In this document: piece by piece, positions 9,219 to 20,426 of the stretch
Position numbering within the stretch: the first letter of the stretch is position 1
Layout: each line of letters begins with the position of its first letter
Source of the DNA: Palleronia caenipelagi
Lineage (GTDB): Bacteria > Pseudomonadota > Alphaproteobacteria > Rhodobacterales > Rhodobacteraceae
Length of the DNA stretch: 64,000 nt
Direction: 5' to 3'
Assembly: GCF_007004065.1 (NCBI RefSeq)
Contig: NZ_VFSV01000002.1
Location: 62,001 to 126,000 of the forward strand
Notes under the pieces: model-generated
Seen by the model: the letters and a program-made list of their open reading frames with translations, nothing else
Told to the model about the DNA's origin: nothing
Database searches by the model: none
Made by a program: the position numbers and the translations under genes

Positions 9219-10225
9219 ACCGCCCCCCCCTGCCCCGCATGGATCAGGGCGCCGGTCTGACGGAAGCAACGGCTGGAGAACAGCACTTCGTGGCGATACG
9301 CGCCGAGCCCCGGCAGTGCACGTGCAGCGTCCAGCACCTCCATTGCATCTTCGCGGGACCGCCCGTGGATCATGTTGAACAACGTATAGGGCCATGCTCC
9401 GGGTACCGACTGCCGCTGATAGCACAGCGTAACACCGGGCAACCGGGCCAGTTCGGGGCCAAACTGGCTGACCTCCTCGGGCGGGATCTCCCAGACCACC
9501 ATGGCATTGGCCCGCCAGCCCAGCGCGCGGTGCCGGACGATGACTCCGAACCGGGTGACGAAGCCCTCGGCAACCATCCGCCGGGTGATCTCCAGCGCCT
9601 CGGCCTCAGCAATGCCGATCGCGGAGGCCACCTCCGCAAAGGGGCGCGGCACGAGGGGCAATCCGGTGGAGAGAGTTTGTAGAACACGCCTTTCGTTCGG
9701 ATCGGGGCTGCGGCTGGGCACGGGTCGCGGAGCTCTGGGGGCGACCGCCTTTGCCCCGCTCAGATCAAATCCCAAATCGATGTTGAACGCCTGCACCAAC
9801 CGCAGGTCGAGCACGCGCAGGCCGGTCTCTTCACCGATCTCCGCCAGCACCTTGTTCACATGGGCGCGGTCGGGGCCGGTGACTACAAACCACAGGTTCC
9901 ACTCGTGCTCGCGGAGGTAGGAGTGGTTCACCCCGGGATAGGCGTTGATCATCTCCGCCACCCGCTCCACGTCCCAGTCCGGCGCGGCGAGGGCGGCCAG
10001 CGTGCTGGCGCCGGCGGTGTTGGGGCGGCAGGTCGCCCCGAACCGGGTCACGGCCCCGCGTTCGCGCAACGCGCCGAGACGGGTCAGGACGTCGTCCTCC
10101 GTGATCCCCAGCCGCGCACCGATCTCCGCAAAGGGGTTCGACACGACCGGGGCGTCGCGCTGAAATTCATTCAGGAGCCGCGTGTCGATCTCGCAGGATG
10201 TCGGGGCCATCGGTGTAATCTTCAT
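9215..10225 (-). CDS. nirD: NirD-NirL fusion, siroheme decarboxylase subunit
   Basis: A 336-residue fusion of two Lrp/AsnC-like siroheme decarboxylase subunits. Residues 1-155 are NirD-like (block HSYLREHEWNLWFVV), and residues 175-336 are NirL-like (block WPYTLFNMIHGRSR). They are joined by a Pro/Arg-rich linker (PRAPRPVPSRSPDPNE). The start ATG at 10225 is 2 bp after the nirF stop; a second ATG at 10210 is possible. The fused form is found in several denitrifiers. It acts with NirG and NirH to decarboxylate siroheme. Confidence 0.9.
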   Translation of the reverse strand: MKITPMAPTSCEIDTRLLNEFQRDAPVVSNPFAEIGARLGITEDDVLTRLGALRERGAVTRFGATCRPNTAGASTLAALAAPDWDVERVAEMINAYPGVNHSYLREHEWNLWFVVTGPDRAHVNKVLAEIGEETGLRVLDLRLVQAFNIDLGFDLSGAKAVAPRAPRPVPSRSPDPNERRVLQTLSTGLPLVPRPFAEVASAIGIAEAEALEITRRMVAEGFVTRFGVIVRHRALGWRANAMVVWEIPPEEVSQFGPELARLPGVTLCYQRQSVPGAWPYTLFNMIHGRSREDAMEVLDAARALPGLGAYRHEVLFSSRCFRQTGALIHAGQGGAV

Positions 10226-10227
10226 GA

Positions 10228-11388
10228 TCAAAGTCCCAATCTGTGCGCACGCGCGGTGAAAAAGATGCCGGAGGGGTCGTTGGCCGGGAGTTCTGCGATC
10301 AGCTCGAAGCTCTCCGTGTCGTAGACCTGCACGACGCCCGCATCCCGGACAGAGACCCAGACCTCGTTGCCGCGCGGCGAAAACTCCATGTGCAGGACGG
10401 CAGGGCCGGGTTTGAGGGTTTCGATCACCTCGCCCGATTGCGTGTCGAGCACTTGCAGCGTGTCGTTCAGCGGGTGAGCGAAATTCACCCAGACCTGCCG
10501 CCCGCCGGGGCGCGCGACAGCAAAGACCGGCTGGCCGTGGACCTTCGTCCGCCCGGCCTCGGTAAAGTCCTTCGCATCGACCCAGAGCACTTCGTGGTGG
10601 CCGATTGCGGGCAGGACAAAGCGGTCCCCCGCCTGCGCCCAGCCTTCGAGATGGGGCATCTTGTAGACCGGCAGAGGTTCCTCGCCGCGTCCATATCCCG
10701 GCAGGATGCGCTGGGGCTCGGGCGTGTCGTCCCACATGTCGAGCCGGGTCAGACCGTCCTCGCCAAAGAGGCCCGCGATATAGCTGCGCCCGTCAGGCGA
10801 CAGGAGCGCGTCATAGGGGTTGGCACCAATGCCCTCGATCACCACGGCCTCCAGATCCGGCGCCGAGAGGTCGGCAATCCAGGTCTCACCCGTGTCCCAG
10901 GTGGTAAAGGCAAAGCGCCGCCCGGGCAGGTCCACGAGGCCGATGGTCTTGGCGCCGGTGTCGTAGCTAGCGACGGGTTCCAGCGTGTCGGCGTCGAACA
11001 CCCGAACCCCGCCGGGCTTGTAATTCGCGACAGCGACCAGCGCGCCGTCGTCTGAGATCGCGCCGCCGATGGAATTGCCCGCTTGCATCACCCGGCCCGT
11101 GATGGCCCCGGTCAACAGATCGAGCCGCGTCAGCCCGCCATCCCGGCCAAACACAAAGGCAAAGCGCGCGTCAGACGAAAACACCACCGAGGCATGGGAC
11201 AGGTCGCCGAACCCCTCCACCCGGTCGAGAATCGCGTGGGCGGTGCGGTCGACGATCAGGACGCTGCCCGAGGCACGCTCGATGATGACGCCCAGATTGC
11301 CGGTGCTCCGCAGCGCGTCAGTTTCAGCGCGTGCGGGGGCCGATATCAGGCCAAGGATGAGACAGGCGAGGGCGAGAACACGGCGCAT
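10228..11388 (-). CDS. nirF: NirF, heme d1 biosynthesis protein
   Basis: Periplasmic eight-bladed propeller protein related to the d1 domain of NirS but without a cytochrome c domain. The 386-residue sequence has a signal peptide ending near ARAE at residue 22 and repeated propeller strands with A-V-A-N-Y-K and S-P-D-G-R-type turns. It is required for heme d1 formation; a dehydrogenase role acting on the propionate side chain has been proposed. It lies 3 bp after nirC in a tightly packed operon. Confidence 0.93.
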   Translation of the reverse strand: MRRVLALACLILGLISAPARAETDALRSTGNLGVIIERASGSVLIVDRTAHAILDRVEGFGDLSHASVVFSSDARFAFVFGRDGGLTRLDLLTGAITGRVMQAGNSIGGAISDDGALVAVANYKPGGVRVFDADTLEPVASYDTGAKTIGLVDLPGRRFAFTTWDTGETWIADLSAPDLEAVVIEGIGANPYDALLSPDGRSYIAGLFGEDGLTRLDMWDDTPEPQRILPGYGRGEEPLPVYKMPHLEGWAQAGDRFVLPAIGHHEVLWVDAKDFTEAGRTKVHGQPVFAVARPGGRQVWVNFAHPLNDTLQVLDTQSGEVIETLKPGPAVLHMEFSPRGNEVWVSVRDAGVVQVYDTESFELIAELPANDPSGIFFTARAHRLGL

Positions 11389-11391
11389 CGG

Positions 11392-11694
11392 TTACTCCGT
11401 CGTGAGCAGGTATTGGGCGATCCACTGGGCCTCCGCTTCGGTCAGCAGCGGGCGCCAGGGCGGCATGGCGGTGCCGGGAATGCCATCGAGAATGATTTCG
11501 GTCAGCCCATCCGCATCCCAATGGGAGAGGCTTTCGGCGCGGAGGTCAGGGCCGAGTCCGCCCTTGCGCGTCAGACCGTGGCAGGAACCGCAATCCTGAA
11601 TGACCAGCCGCTCCAGATGGGCGGGATCGGGCTCGGCGCTTGCGACCAGAGGTATCGCGACCAGAGCCAGCGCAAGGACCCGTCCTTCAGCCAT
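11392..11694 (-). CDS. nirC: NirC, small c-type cytochrome
   Basis: Periplasmic monoheme cytochrome of 100 residues with a short signal peptide (cleavage near ASA-E at residue 20), CGSCH at residues 35-39 and a probable axial Met in GTAMPPW near residue 76. NirC acts in heme d1 maturation and as an electron donor to NirS. It overlaps nirE by 8 bp and lies 3 bp before nirF, the Paracoccus/Pseudomonas nirECF order. Confidence 0.92.
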   Translation of the reverse strand: MAEGRVLALALVAIPLVASAEPDPAHLERLVIQDCGSCHGLTRKGGLGPDLRAESLSHWDADGLTEIILDGIPGTAMPPWRPLLTEAEAQWIAQYLLTTE

Positions 11695-12481
11695 TGCGCG
11701 CCTCGGCGCTGCAAGGGAGGTCTGCCATCACCTGCGGCAGAACCGCTTCGGCCTCCTGCGCGAGACCCGCCACACGTCCGATCAGAAAGAGAACCGGCGA
11801 GGGCAGCATCGGCACCAGCGCGCGGTCAGCGATCTGGCCCAGACGCATCGAGAGGCGGGTTTCCTCGGACGTAGTCGCCTTTGAAACGGCGAGCACAGGG
11901 GTGTCGGCGGGCAGGCCAGCGCGGACCAGTTGCTCCGCAATGCGGGTGATATTGGCGAGGCCCATATAGACGACCAATGTGGTTTCCGGGTCGGCAAGGC
12001 TCTGCCAGTCGAGATCCAGCGGCTCATTGCCTTTGCGGTGGCCGGTGACGTAGCGCACGCCGGTGGCGAGCCCGCGATGGGTCAGGGGGATGCCGGTGGA
12101 GGCCGACAGCCCCTGTGCGGCGGTGATACCGGGGACGACGCGGACCTCGATACCGTGCCGGCGCAACTCGGCGGCCTCCTCGGAGCCGCGGCCAAAGATG
12201 AACGGATCGCCACCCTTCAGCCGCACGACCTGTTCGCCGCGCATGGCGTGATCCACGAGGATGCGATTGATCTCATGTTGCGGAACGGGATGGTTGCCCG
12301 CGCATTTGCCGACTGCAATCCGCCTTGCGGTGGGCGGCGCCAGATCGACAATCCCGGCCCCCACAAGCCTGTCATATACGAGGACATCGCAATCAAGAAG
12401 CGCACGCAGGGCGCGAACGGTGAGCAGTTCCGGGTCGCCCGGACCGGCTCCGACAAGGCTGACAATCCCCTTGCAGTTCAT
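11687..12481 (-). CDS. nirE: NirE, uroporphyrinogen III C-methyltransferase
   Basis: Dedicated SUMT of heme d1 synthesis, making precorrin-2 from uroporphyrinogen III with two SAM. The 264-residue sequence carries the family blocks VSLVGAGPGDPELLT at the N-terminus, VRLKGGDPFIFGRG near residue 85 and VVYMGLAN in the middle. There is no CysG oxidase/chelatase extension, so oxidation and iron insertion must come from elsewhere (see the CbiX-like gene at 4827-5585). It follows nirS by 81 bp. Confidence 0.95.
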   Translation of the reverse strand: MNCKGIVSLVGAGPGDPELLTVRALRALLDCDVLVYDRLVGAGIVDLAPPTARRIAVGKCAGNHPVPQHEINRILVDHAMRGEQVVRLKGGDPFIFGRGSEEAAELRRHGIEVRVVPGITAAQGLSASTGIPLTHRGLATGVRYVTGHRKGNEPLDLDWQSLADPETTLVVYMGLANITRIAEQLVRAGLPADTPVLAVSKATTSEETRLSMRLGQIADRALVPMLPSPVLFLIGRVAGLAQEAEAVLPQVMADLPCSAEARNG

Positions 12482-12562
12482 CTGTGAAACCTCCCGCTCC
12501 CGCGCCTTCGAATTTCTGGTGAGACCCGCCCGGAGATATGAGGTCCCCGGGCGGAAGCGGGC

Positions 12563-14393
<1,831 letters not shown>

Positions 14394-14427
14394 GGGAGTG
14401 TCAGCCGCCCCGCCGCATCTTCGGACT

Positions 14428-16461
14428 ATGCAACGTTTCATGGTCTTCTTCTGCTCGGCTTTGTGGTTCCTGACCGCCGGTCCCGGTTTCAGTGCCGGGG
14501 GCGAAGGTCTCCTGTCGCGAGAGGTCACTGTCCCGACCCCCACGCCTGAGCAGGCCGCCCGGCTAACGGGTGCGGACGGCCCCGCCCGGCTGGTGCGTGA
14601 AGATGGTCCCGTGCCGGGATGGAAGGTCCTGTCGGGCGGCGACGTGGCGGGCTATCTGGGCTCCACATGGGAACTTTCCGGGTCACTCGGCTATTCCGGC
14701 CAGCCGCTCGACATCCTCTTTGGCCTCTCGCCAGACGGTATGGTGACCGGGGCAGATCTCATTCGCCATAATGAGCCAATCCTGACCCTTGGCATCTCCG
14801 ACGACGACATCGCCGCCTATGTGAGCGGATTCGGAGGGCTCGACCTGAGCCAGCCACCTGAGGCGCGTGAAGCAGCGCTGCCCGACATCATCTCACGGGC
14901 TACGGTCTCGACCGGGGTGATCCGCGATTCGGTCCTGCGCAGCGCGCGCAATCTTGCGTTGGGGCGCGGACTCATTGCCGGGGACGGCGGCATCGACCGG
15001 GTGTCCTTCGAGCCGCTGGACTGGCCGGAGCTCGCCGCGCGCGGCGCCTTCGCCCATCTGCGGGTCTCCATGACCGAGGCCCATGACGCGCTCAAGGCCA
15101 GCCCGACCGCGCCCGAGCCTGGCGACGGAGATTTCCTCGACCTTTGGGTAACCCTTCTCGATCCCCCGACCATCGGGCGGAATATTCTGGGACAACAGGC
15201 TTTTACCCGCGCGGTCGGTTCAATGGGGACTGACGAGATCGCGCTGTTTGTCGGCTCCTCCGGCCTGCACACGCATCGTGGCAGCAAATGGCGGCGGGAC
15301 GGAGTGTTCGACCGGATCACGGTGCGACAGGGCGAGACCGTGCGCACCCTGACCGCCGAGGATTTCACCCGCATCGACAAGCTCGCCATCGCCGGAGCGC
15401 CGGAGTTCAAGGAACGCAGCCTCTTTCGCATCCAGACCGGTGCCGATTTCGACGCCGCCGCGCCTTTTATCGTCGAGATCCGCGCCACCCGGCCCGCGCC
15501 AGAGGGCGAGGTCACGCTGGTCATGCCGCTCGACTATGCCCTCGCCCCGGATTTCCTGCTGGCCCCGCCGCCCGAGGAGGTGCCGCTCTGGCAGACCGTC
15601 TGGCAGGCCAAACGTCCACAGATCGCGCTGACCGTCACGATGCTGGGCACGCTTTTCCTCATCCTTCTGGCGCAGGAAAGCGTGGTCTCGCGCCCGCGCC
15701 TCTACCTCACGGGCCGCGCGGTGTTCCTGTCGCTGACGCTCTTCGCGCTGGGCTGGGGGATCAACGGCCAACTTTCCATCGTCCAGATCGTCGCATTCCT
15801 GCACTCGCTCCTGTCGGGCTTTCGCTGGGAGACCTTCTTGATTGATCCGGTGATCTTCCTGCTGTGGTCCTTCGTGGCGCTGGGCCTGCTGTTCTGGGGC
15901 CGGGGGGTTTATTGTGGCTGGCTCTGCCCGTTCGGCGCGTTGCAGGAGTTGACCAACAAGGCTGCCCGAGCGCTGAACATCCCTCAGATCACCGTGCCTC
16001 AGGCGCTGCATGAGCGGCTCTGGATGATCAAATATATCCTCTTTGTCTCCATCGTCGCCCTGTCCTTCTATTCTATGGAAAAGGCGCTGATCCTGGCCGA
16101 GGCCGAACCCTTCAAGACCGCGATCTCGCTCCGAATGATTCGCGCCTGGCCCTTTCTGGCCTTCGTGCTGGCGCTGCTGATCGCGGGTCTGTTTATCGAG
16201 CGGTTCTATTGCCGCTATCTCTGCCCGCTGGGCGCCGGTCTGGCGATTCCAGCCAAGCTGAAGATCTTCGACTGGTTGCGGCGGCGCCCGCAATGCGGGC
16301 GGGAATGTCATCTGTGCGAGACGAAATGCACCGTCGGAGCCATTGACCGCATAGGGCGGATCAACCCTAATGAGTGTATCCTGTGTTTGAAATGCCAATG
16401 GATTTTCCACGACCCCCAAAGCTGCACTGTGCTGAAACGCCGGGCTCGCGGGGCGTCGTAA
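14428..16461 (+). CDS. nirI: NirI, NosR-like membrane flavo-iron-sulfur protein
   Basis: NirI is a NosR-family protein required for nirS expression or nitrite reduction in Paracoccus. The 677-residue sequence has an N-terminal signal, a periplasmic FMN-binding domain with an ISRATVST segment in which Thr159 is a likely covalent FMN site, and about six membrane segments between residues 390 and 600. Two CP motifs of the NapH/NosR type (CGWLCPFGAL and CRYLCPLGAG) and a C-terminal ferredoxin-like region (CGRECHLCETKC, CILCLKC) follow. The start at 14428 opens a signal peptide; an in-frame ATG at 14380 lies inside the Fnr-like box. Divergent position to nirS makes it NirI rather than NosR. Confidence 0.92.
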   Translation: MQRFMVFFCSALWFLTAGPGFSAGGEGLLSREVTVPTPTPEQAARLTGADGPARLVREDGPVPGWKVLSGGDVAGYLGSTWELSGSLGYSGQPLDILFGLSPDGMVTGADLIRHNEPILTLGISDDDIAAYVSGFGGLDLSQPPEAREAALPDIISRATVSTGVIRDSVLRSARNLALGRGLIAGDGGIDRVSFEPLDWPELAARGAFAHLRVSMTEAHDALKASPTAPEPGDGDFLDLWVTLLDPPTIGRNILGQQAFTRAVGSMGTDEIALFVGSSGLHTHRGSKWRRDGVFDRITVRQGETVRTLTAEDFTRIDKLAIAGAPEFKERSLFRIQTGADFDAAAPFIVEIRATRPAPEGEVTLVMPLDYALAPDFLLAPPPEEVPLWQTVWQAKRPQIALTVTMLGTLFLILLAQESVVSRPRLYLTGRAVFLSLTLFALGWGINGQLSIVQIVAFLHSLLSGFRWETFLIDPVIFLLWSFVALGLLFWGRGVYCGWLCPFGALQELTNKAARALNIPQITVPQALHERLWMIKYILFVSIVALSFYSMEKALILAEAEPFKTAISLRMIRAWPFLAFVLALLIAGLFIERFYCRYLCPLGAGLAIPAKLKIFDWLRRRPQCGRECHLCETKCTVGAIDRIGRINPNECILCLKCQWIFHDPQSCTVLKRRARGAS

Positions 16462-16477
16462 CCGGGGAGTAAAGAGG

Positions 16478-17674
16478 ATGCGCAAGGCCATCGGGGTGCT
16501 GTTTGGAGACGGGTTCCGGGTATTTTTCGTCGGCGCGGCGCTGTTCGGCCTGATCTCGGCAGTCGTTTGGGAACTCTGGCTCGGCGCGGCAGCCTCGGGG
16601 ACCGTGTTGAGCGTCCCGCCAGGTGGCTCAGCGCCCCAGCTCTGGCACGCCCATGAGATGATCTTTGGCTACGCCGGCGCAGCGCTTGGCGGGTTCTTCC
16701 TGACCGCCGTGCCAAACTGGACCGGAACGGAGCCGCCGGGTCGGCGCATCGTGATGCTGGCCGCAGGGCTTTGGCTGGCGGGACGGCTCGCTGTCTGGAG
16801 CGTCGGCGCCCTGCCCCCCACGCTGGTCGCGGTGATTGATCTGAGCTTCCTGCCGCTCCTCGGCGCCGAAGTCCTGCGTCGGCTCCTGAAACGACCAAAG
16901 CCCCAGAATTTCCTGTTCATCGGGTTGCTCGTCGCCTTGTGGTTGTCCAATCTCAGCGTCCATCTGGACTGGATGGGCGCAGGCGGGCCGGGAGCGGAAA
17001 CCGGGCTGCGCGCCGGCCTGCTGACGCTCTGCGCGATGATCGGCATCCTCGGAGGCCGCGTTACCCCGGCCTTTACCCGCAACGCGATGACCCAAGCGGG
17101 TGTCAACCGGCGCCAACCGGTGTCCCACAAACCGCTGGAAATCCTCGCAATCTCGAGTGCGCTTGCCTTGCCCGTCCTGATTCTCTTCGGCGCACCCATG
17201 ATCCTTACCGGCGCTGTTGCCATTCTGTCAGGTGTTGCGCAGATCGCCCGTCTGGCGGGCTGGGGCGGCGTCTGGACTCTGCGCAAGCCGATTCTCTGGA
17301 GCCTGCATCTCAGCTTTGCCATGCTGGGCGCAGGACTGATCCTCTGGGGTCTCGCCGCGCTTGGATTTGGAGACGAAATCGGGGCGTTGCATCTGCTTGG
17401 GATCGGGGCCGTGGGCGGTATGACCCTCGCAGTCATGAGCCGGGCGATTCTCGGCCATACGGGCCGTCCGCTGGTCGCCCCCGCCACGGTGGCACTGGCC
17501 TATGGTCTGATCGCGCTGGCCGCCCTGATCCGCTGGGCCGCCCCGCTGGTGCTGCCGCAATTCTACTGGACTGCCGCGCTGACCTCGGGCGCGCTCTGGA
17601 TTGGGGCGATGGCTCTTTTTCTGGCCGCGCTCCTGCCCCTCTGCCTCACACCGCGCGACCCCTCAGCCCCCTAA
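16478..17674 (+). CDS. nnrS: NnrS family heme-copper membrane protein
   Basis: Polytopic membrane protein of 398 residues with about 12 hydrophobic segments. The diagnostic NnrS block WHAHEMIFGYAGAALGGF is at about residues 53-70 and an SHKPLE segment follows GGRVTPAFTRN near residue 190. NnrS proteins bind heme and copper and protect cells against NO-derived stress. It lies 16 bp behind nirI with AGAGG directly before the ATG, so the two are probably one transcript. Next downstream is the norC promoter. Confidence 0.93.
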   Translation: MRKAIGVLFGDGFRVFFVGAALFGLISAVVWELWLGAAASGTVLSVPPGGSAPQLWHAHEMIFGYAGAALGGFFLTAVPNWTGTEPPGRRIVMLAAGLWLAGRLAVWSVGALPPTLVAVIDLSFLPLLGAEVLRRLLKRPKPQNFLFIGLLVALWLSNLSVHLDWMGAGGPGAETGLRAGLLTLCAMIGILGGRVTPAFTRNAMTQAGVNRRQPVSHKPLEILAISSALALPVLILFGAPMILTGAVAILSGVAQIARLAGWGGVWTLRKPILWSLHLSFAMLGAGLILWGLAALGFGDEIGALHLLGIGAVGGMTLAVMSRAILGHTGRPLVAPATVALAYGLIALAALIRWAAPLVLPQFYWTAALTSGALWIGAMALFLAALLPLCLTPRDPSAP

Positions 17675-17685
17675 ATCCCGTCTCC

Positions 17686-17699
17686 TTGACGTTGGTTAA
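17686..17699. promoter_or_regulatory. Dnr/NnrR-type Fnr-like box upstream of norC
   Basis: TTGAC-N4-GTTAA with the same flanks as the nirS/nirI box (CCTTGAC....GTTAAGG). Its centre at 17692.5 places a class II start near 17734, leaving a leader of about 31 nt before the norC ATG at 17765. This is strong positional evidence for NO-dependent control of norCBQD. Confidence 0.85.
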
Positions 17700-17764
17700 G
17701 GACGTCCCGCCGTCGCGCGACAAAGCTGGGACACACCGATACCTCCGCCCAAAGGAGCGCTTCC

Positions 17765-18217
17765 ATGAAAGAAGTCATGACAAAGAGCATGGCCCGTAAC
17801 GTATTTTACGGCGGGTCGCTGTTTTTTATCCTGATCTTCCTCGGGCTCTCGGTTCACTCGCATCGCTACATCGTCACCAAATCCACCGCTTCGATGGATC
17901 TGACCGAAAGCGTCAAGCGGGGGAAACGGGTCTGGGAAGATAATACCTGCATCAACTGTCACTCGATTCTCGGCGAAGGCGCGTATTTCGCGCCCGAAGT
18001 CGGCAATGTGATGACCCGCTGGGGCGTCCTCGACGATCCCGAAGCGGCGTTCGAGACGCTGAAAGGCTGGATCGAGGCGATGCCCACCGGGATCGAAGGC
18101 CGACGGCAGATGCCGCGCTTTGAACTCAGCGATGAGGAAATCCGCGATCTCAGCAATTTCCTGATCTGGACCGACAATATCGACGCGCAGGGCTGGCCGC
18201 CCAATGACGCGGGCTAA
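17765..18217 (+). CDS. norC: NorC, cytochrome c subunit of NO reductase
   Basis: Membrane-anchored monoheme cytochrome that passes electrons to NorB. The 150-residue protein has an N-terminal anchor (about residues 13-34), a CINCH heme site at residues 62-66 followed by SILGEGAYFAPE (typical of NorC), and a probable axial Met in QMPRFELSD. A good Shine-Dalgarno (AAGGAG, 7 nt before ATG) defines the start. It is the first gene of norCBQD and is followed after 12 bp by norB. Confidence 0.96.
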   Translation: MKEVMTKSMARNVFYGGSLFFILIFLGLSVHSHRYIVTKSTASMDLTESVKRGKRVWEDNTCINCHSILGEGAYFAPEVGNVMTRWGVLDDPEAAFETLKGWIEAMPTGIEGRRQMPRFELSDEEIRDLSNFLIWTDNIDAQGWPPNDAG

Positions 18218-18229
18218 GGGGGCGAACCG

Positions 18230-19606
18230 ATGAAATACGAATCCCAGAAAATCGCGTTGGTCTATTTTACCGTGGCCCTCGCCCTCTTCGCCATCCAAGT
18301 CCTCGGCGGGCTTCTGGCGGGTCTCATCTATGTGATGCCCAACACCCTGTCCGAGCTGTTACCCTTCAATACAATCAGGATGCTGCACACCAACAGCCTG
18401 ATCGTGTGGCTCCTGCTCGGCTTCTTCGGCGCCGCCTACTTTCTGCTGCCCGAAGAAGCAGAACGCGAGATCCACTCGCCTCTGCTGGCCTACATTCAGC
18501 TTGCGATCCTCGTGGTCGGTACGCTGGGCGTAGTGCTGACCTACACGTTCGACCTGTTCCACGGCCACTGGCTGCTGGGCAAGGAAGGCCGTGAGTTCAT
18601 CGAGCAACCCAAATGGGTCAAGGCGGGGATCGTCGTGGCCGCGCTGATTTTCCTGTTCAACGTCTCCATGACGGTGCTCAAGGGCCGCAAAACCGCGATC
18701 ACCAACATCCTCCTGCTCGGCCTCTGGGGTCTGGCGCTGCTGTTCCTGTTCAGCTTCTACAACCCGAGCAACCTGTCGCTGGACAAGCAATACTGGTGGT
18801 ACATCGTGCACCTCTGGGTGGAAGGCGTCTGGGAGCTGATCATGGCCTCCATCCTCGCCTACCTGATGCTGAAGCTCACCGGGGTAGACCGCGAGGTCGT
18901 GGAAAAGTGGCTCTATGTCATTGTCGCCGCCGCGCTGTTCTCCGGCATCCTCGGCACCGGCCACCACTATTACTGGATCGGAACCCCCGGCTACTGGCAG
19001 TGGATCGGCTCGGTCTTCTCCAGCCTCGAAGTGGTGCCGTTCTTCGCGATGATGAGCTTTGCCTTCGTCATGGTCTGGAAAGGCCGCCGGGATCACCCGA
19101 ACAAGGCCGCACTCCTGTGGTCTCTGGGCTGCGCAACGCTGGCGTTCTTTGGCGCCGGGGTCTGGGGTTTCCTGCACACGCTGCACGGGGTGAACTACTA
19201 CACCCACGGCACGCAGATCACCGCCGCGCACGGGCACCTCGCCTTCTTCGGCGCCTATGTGTCCCTCAACCTGGCGATCATCAGCTACGCCATGCCGATC
19301 CTCAAAGGGCGCGACCCCTATAATCAGGTGCTGAACATGGTGTCCTTCTGGCTGATGGCCGGTGGCATGACCTTCATGACCTTCGTGCTGACCTTTGCCG
19401 GCACCGTGCAGACCCATCTGCAGCGGGTCATGGGCATCGACTACATGAGCGTGCAAGAGGAACTGGCCGTGTTCTACTGGATGCGGTTCGGCTCAGGACT
19501 GGTCTTTGTGATCGGCGCAGTCCTGTTCATCTACGCCATCTTCGTGCCGCGGCGTGAGGTCATCGCACCGAGTCGCCCGGTGGCCCACGACGTGCCTGCG
19601 GAGTGA
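18230..19606 (+). CDS. norB: NorB, catalytic subunit of cytochrome c-dependent NO reductase
   Basis: Heme-copper oxidase superfamily member with about 12 membrane helices that reduces 2 NO to N2O at a heme b3/non-heme FeB site. The 458-residue sequence shows the expected His ligands: [13 protein letters not shown] (low-spin heme), GHHYYWIG with the FeB His pair, and [13 protein letters not shown] near the heme b3 region. The conserved Glu-rich helix [14 protein letters not shown] is also present. At this length without an N-terminal quinol-oxidase extension it is the cNor type, matching norC next to it. Confidence 0.97.
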   Translation: MKYESQKIALVYFTVALALFAIQVLGGLLAGLIYVMPNTLSELLPFNTIRMLHTNSLIVWLLLGFFGAAYFLLPEEAEREIHSPLLAYIQLAILVVGTLGVVLTYTFDLFHGHWLLGKEGREFIEQPKWVKAGIVVAALIFLFNVSMTVLKGRKTAITNILLLGLWGLALLFLFSFYNPSNLSLDKQYWWYIVHLWVEGVWELIMASILAYLMLKLTGVDREVVEKWLYVIVAAALFSGILGTGHHYYWIGTPGYWQWIGSVFSSLEVVPFFAMMSFAFVMVWKGRRDHPNKAALLWSLGCATLAFFGAGVWGFLHTLHGVNYYTHGTQITAAHGHLAFFGAYVSLNLAIISYAMPILKGRDPYNQVLNMVSFWLMAGGMTFMTFVLTFAGTVQTHLQRVMGIDYMSVQEELAVFYWMRFGSGLVFVIGAVLFIYAIFVPRREVIAPSRPVAHDVPAE

Positions 19607-19611
19607 GTGGC

Positions 19612-20418
19612 ATGGACGGATCTCCCATGAACCGGAACGGGGCTGATGCCCCGTTCTACCTCCCCGAAGGCGACGAATGCGAGATGTTCGAGCAAGCCTT
19701 CGCCCACACCCTGCCGTTGCTCCTAAAAGGGCCCACCGGCTGCGGAAAAACCCGCTTTGTCGCCCATATGGCGGCACGGCTGGGGCGGCGGCTCTATACC
19801 GTCGCCTGCCATGACGACCTGACGGCGGCCGATCTGGTCGGGCGCTACCTCTTGAAGGGTGGCGAGACCGTCTGGGTCGATGGCCCTCTCACCCGTGCCG
19901 TGCGCGAGGGTGCGATCTGCTATCTCGACGAGGTGGTCGAGGCGCGCAAGGACGTGACTGTGGTGCTGCATCCGCTCACCGATGACCGGCGCATCCTGCC
20001 CATCGACCGCACCGGCGAAGAGCTGGAGGCCGCTCCGGGCTTTATGCTCGTGGCCTCCTACAACCCGGGCTACCAGAACATTCTGAAGACCCTGAAACCC
20101 TCGACCCGGCAGCGCTTTCTGTCGATCGAGTTCGACTTCCCCGCCCCTGAGCGCGAGATCGAGGTGATCCGCGCCGAGACCGGCCTGTCTGAAGACCGGG
20201 CCCGGATGCTCGTGCGCCTCGCTGCGAAACTGCGCGACCTCAAGGGGCAGGACCTCGAAGAAGGCGTCTCCACCCGGCTCCTCATCTACGCCGCTACGCT
20301 CATACAGAGCGGTATGGCGGTCGAGCGGGCCATTCTTGCCGCGATGATTGAACCTCTGACCGATGATGAGGATGTTAAGCGCGGCTTGCTCGATCTTGTC
20401 ACAGCCGTCATCGGGTGA
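19612..20418 (+). CDS. norQ: NorQ, MoxR-type AAA+ ATPase
   Basis: Cytosolic AAA+ chaperone that, with NorD, inserts the non-heme iron into NorB. The 268-residue protein has Walker A GPTGCGKT at residues 40-47, Walker B ([11 protein letters not shown]) near 100 and sensor-1 (VASYNPGYQ) near 147. A GTG at 19603 overlapping the norB stop is an alternative start; the ATG at 19612 is preferred because GGAG lies 8 nt upstream. It precedes norD directly. Confidence 0.93.
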   Translation: MDGSPMNRNGADAPFYLPEGDECEMFEQAFAHTLPLLLKGPTGCGKTRFVAHMAARLGRRLYTVACHDDLTAADLVGRYLLKGGETVWVDGPLTRAVREGAICYLDEVVEARKDVTVVLHPLTDDRRILPIDRTGEELEAAPGFMLVASYNPGYQNILKTLKPSTRQRFLSIEFDFPAPEREIEVIRAETGLSEDRARMLVRLAAKLRDLKGQDLEEGVSTRLLIYAATLIQSGMAVERAILAAMIEPLTDDEDVKRGLLDLVTAVIG

Positions 20419-20426
20419 GGTACGGC

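Noticed and set aside
9215-10225. Possible frameshift or merge artefact between nirD and nirL
   Set aside because: The frame is continuous with a normal Pro-rich linker, and fused NirD-L proteins are known.
14428-16461. NosR instead of NirI
   Set aside because: The two are homologous, but the gene is divergent from nirS and followed by nnrS; the nos operon lies at the left edge with its own nosR expected upstream.
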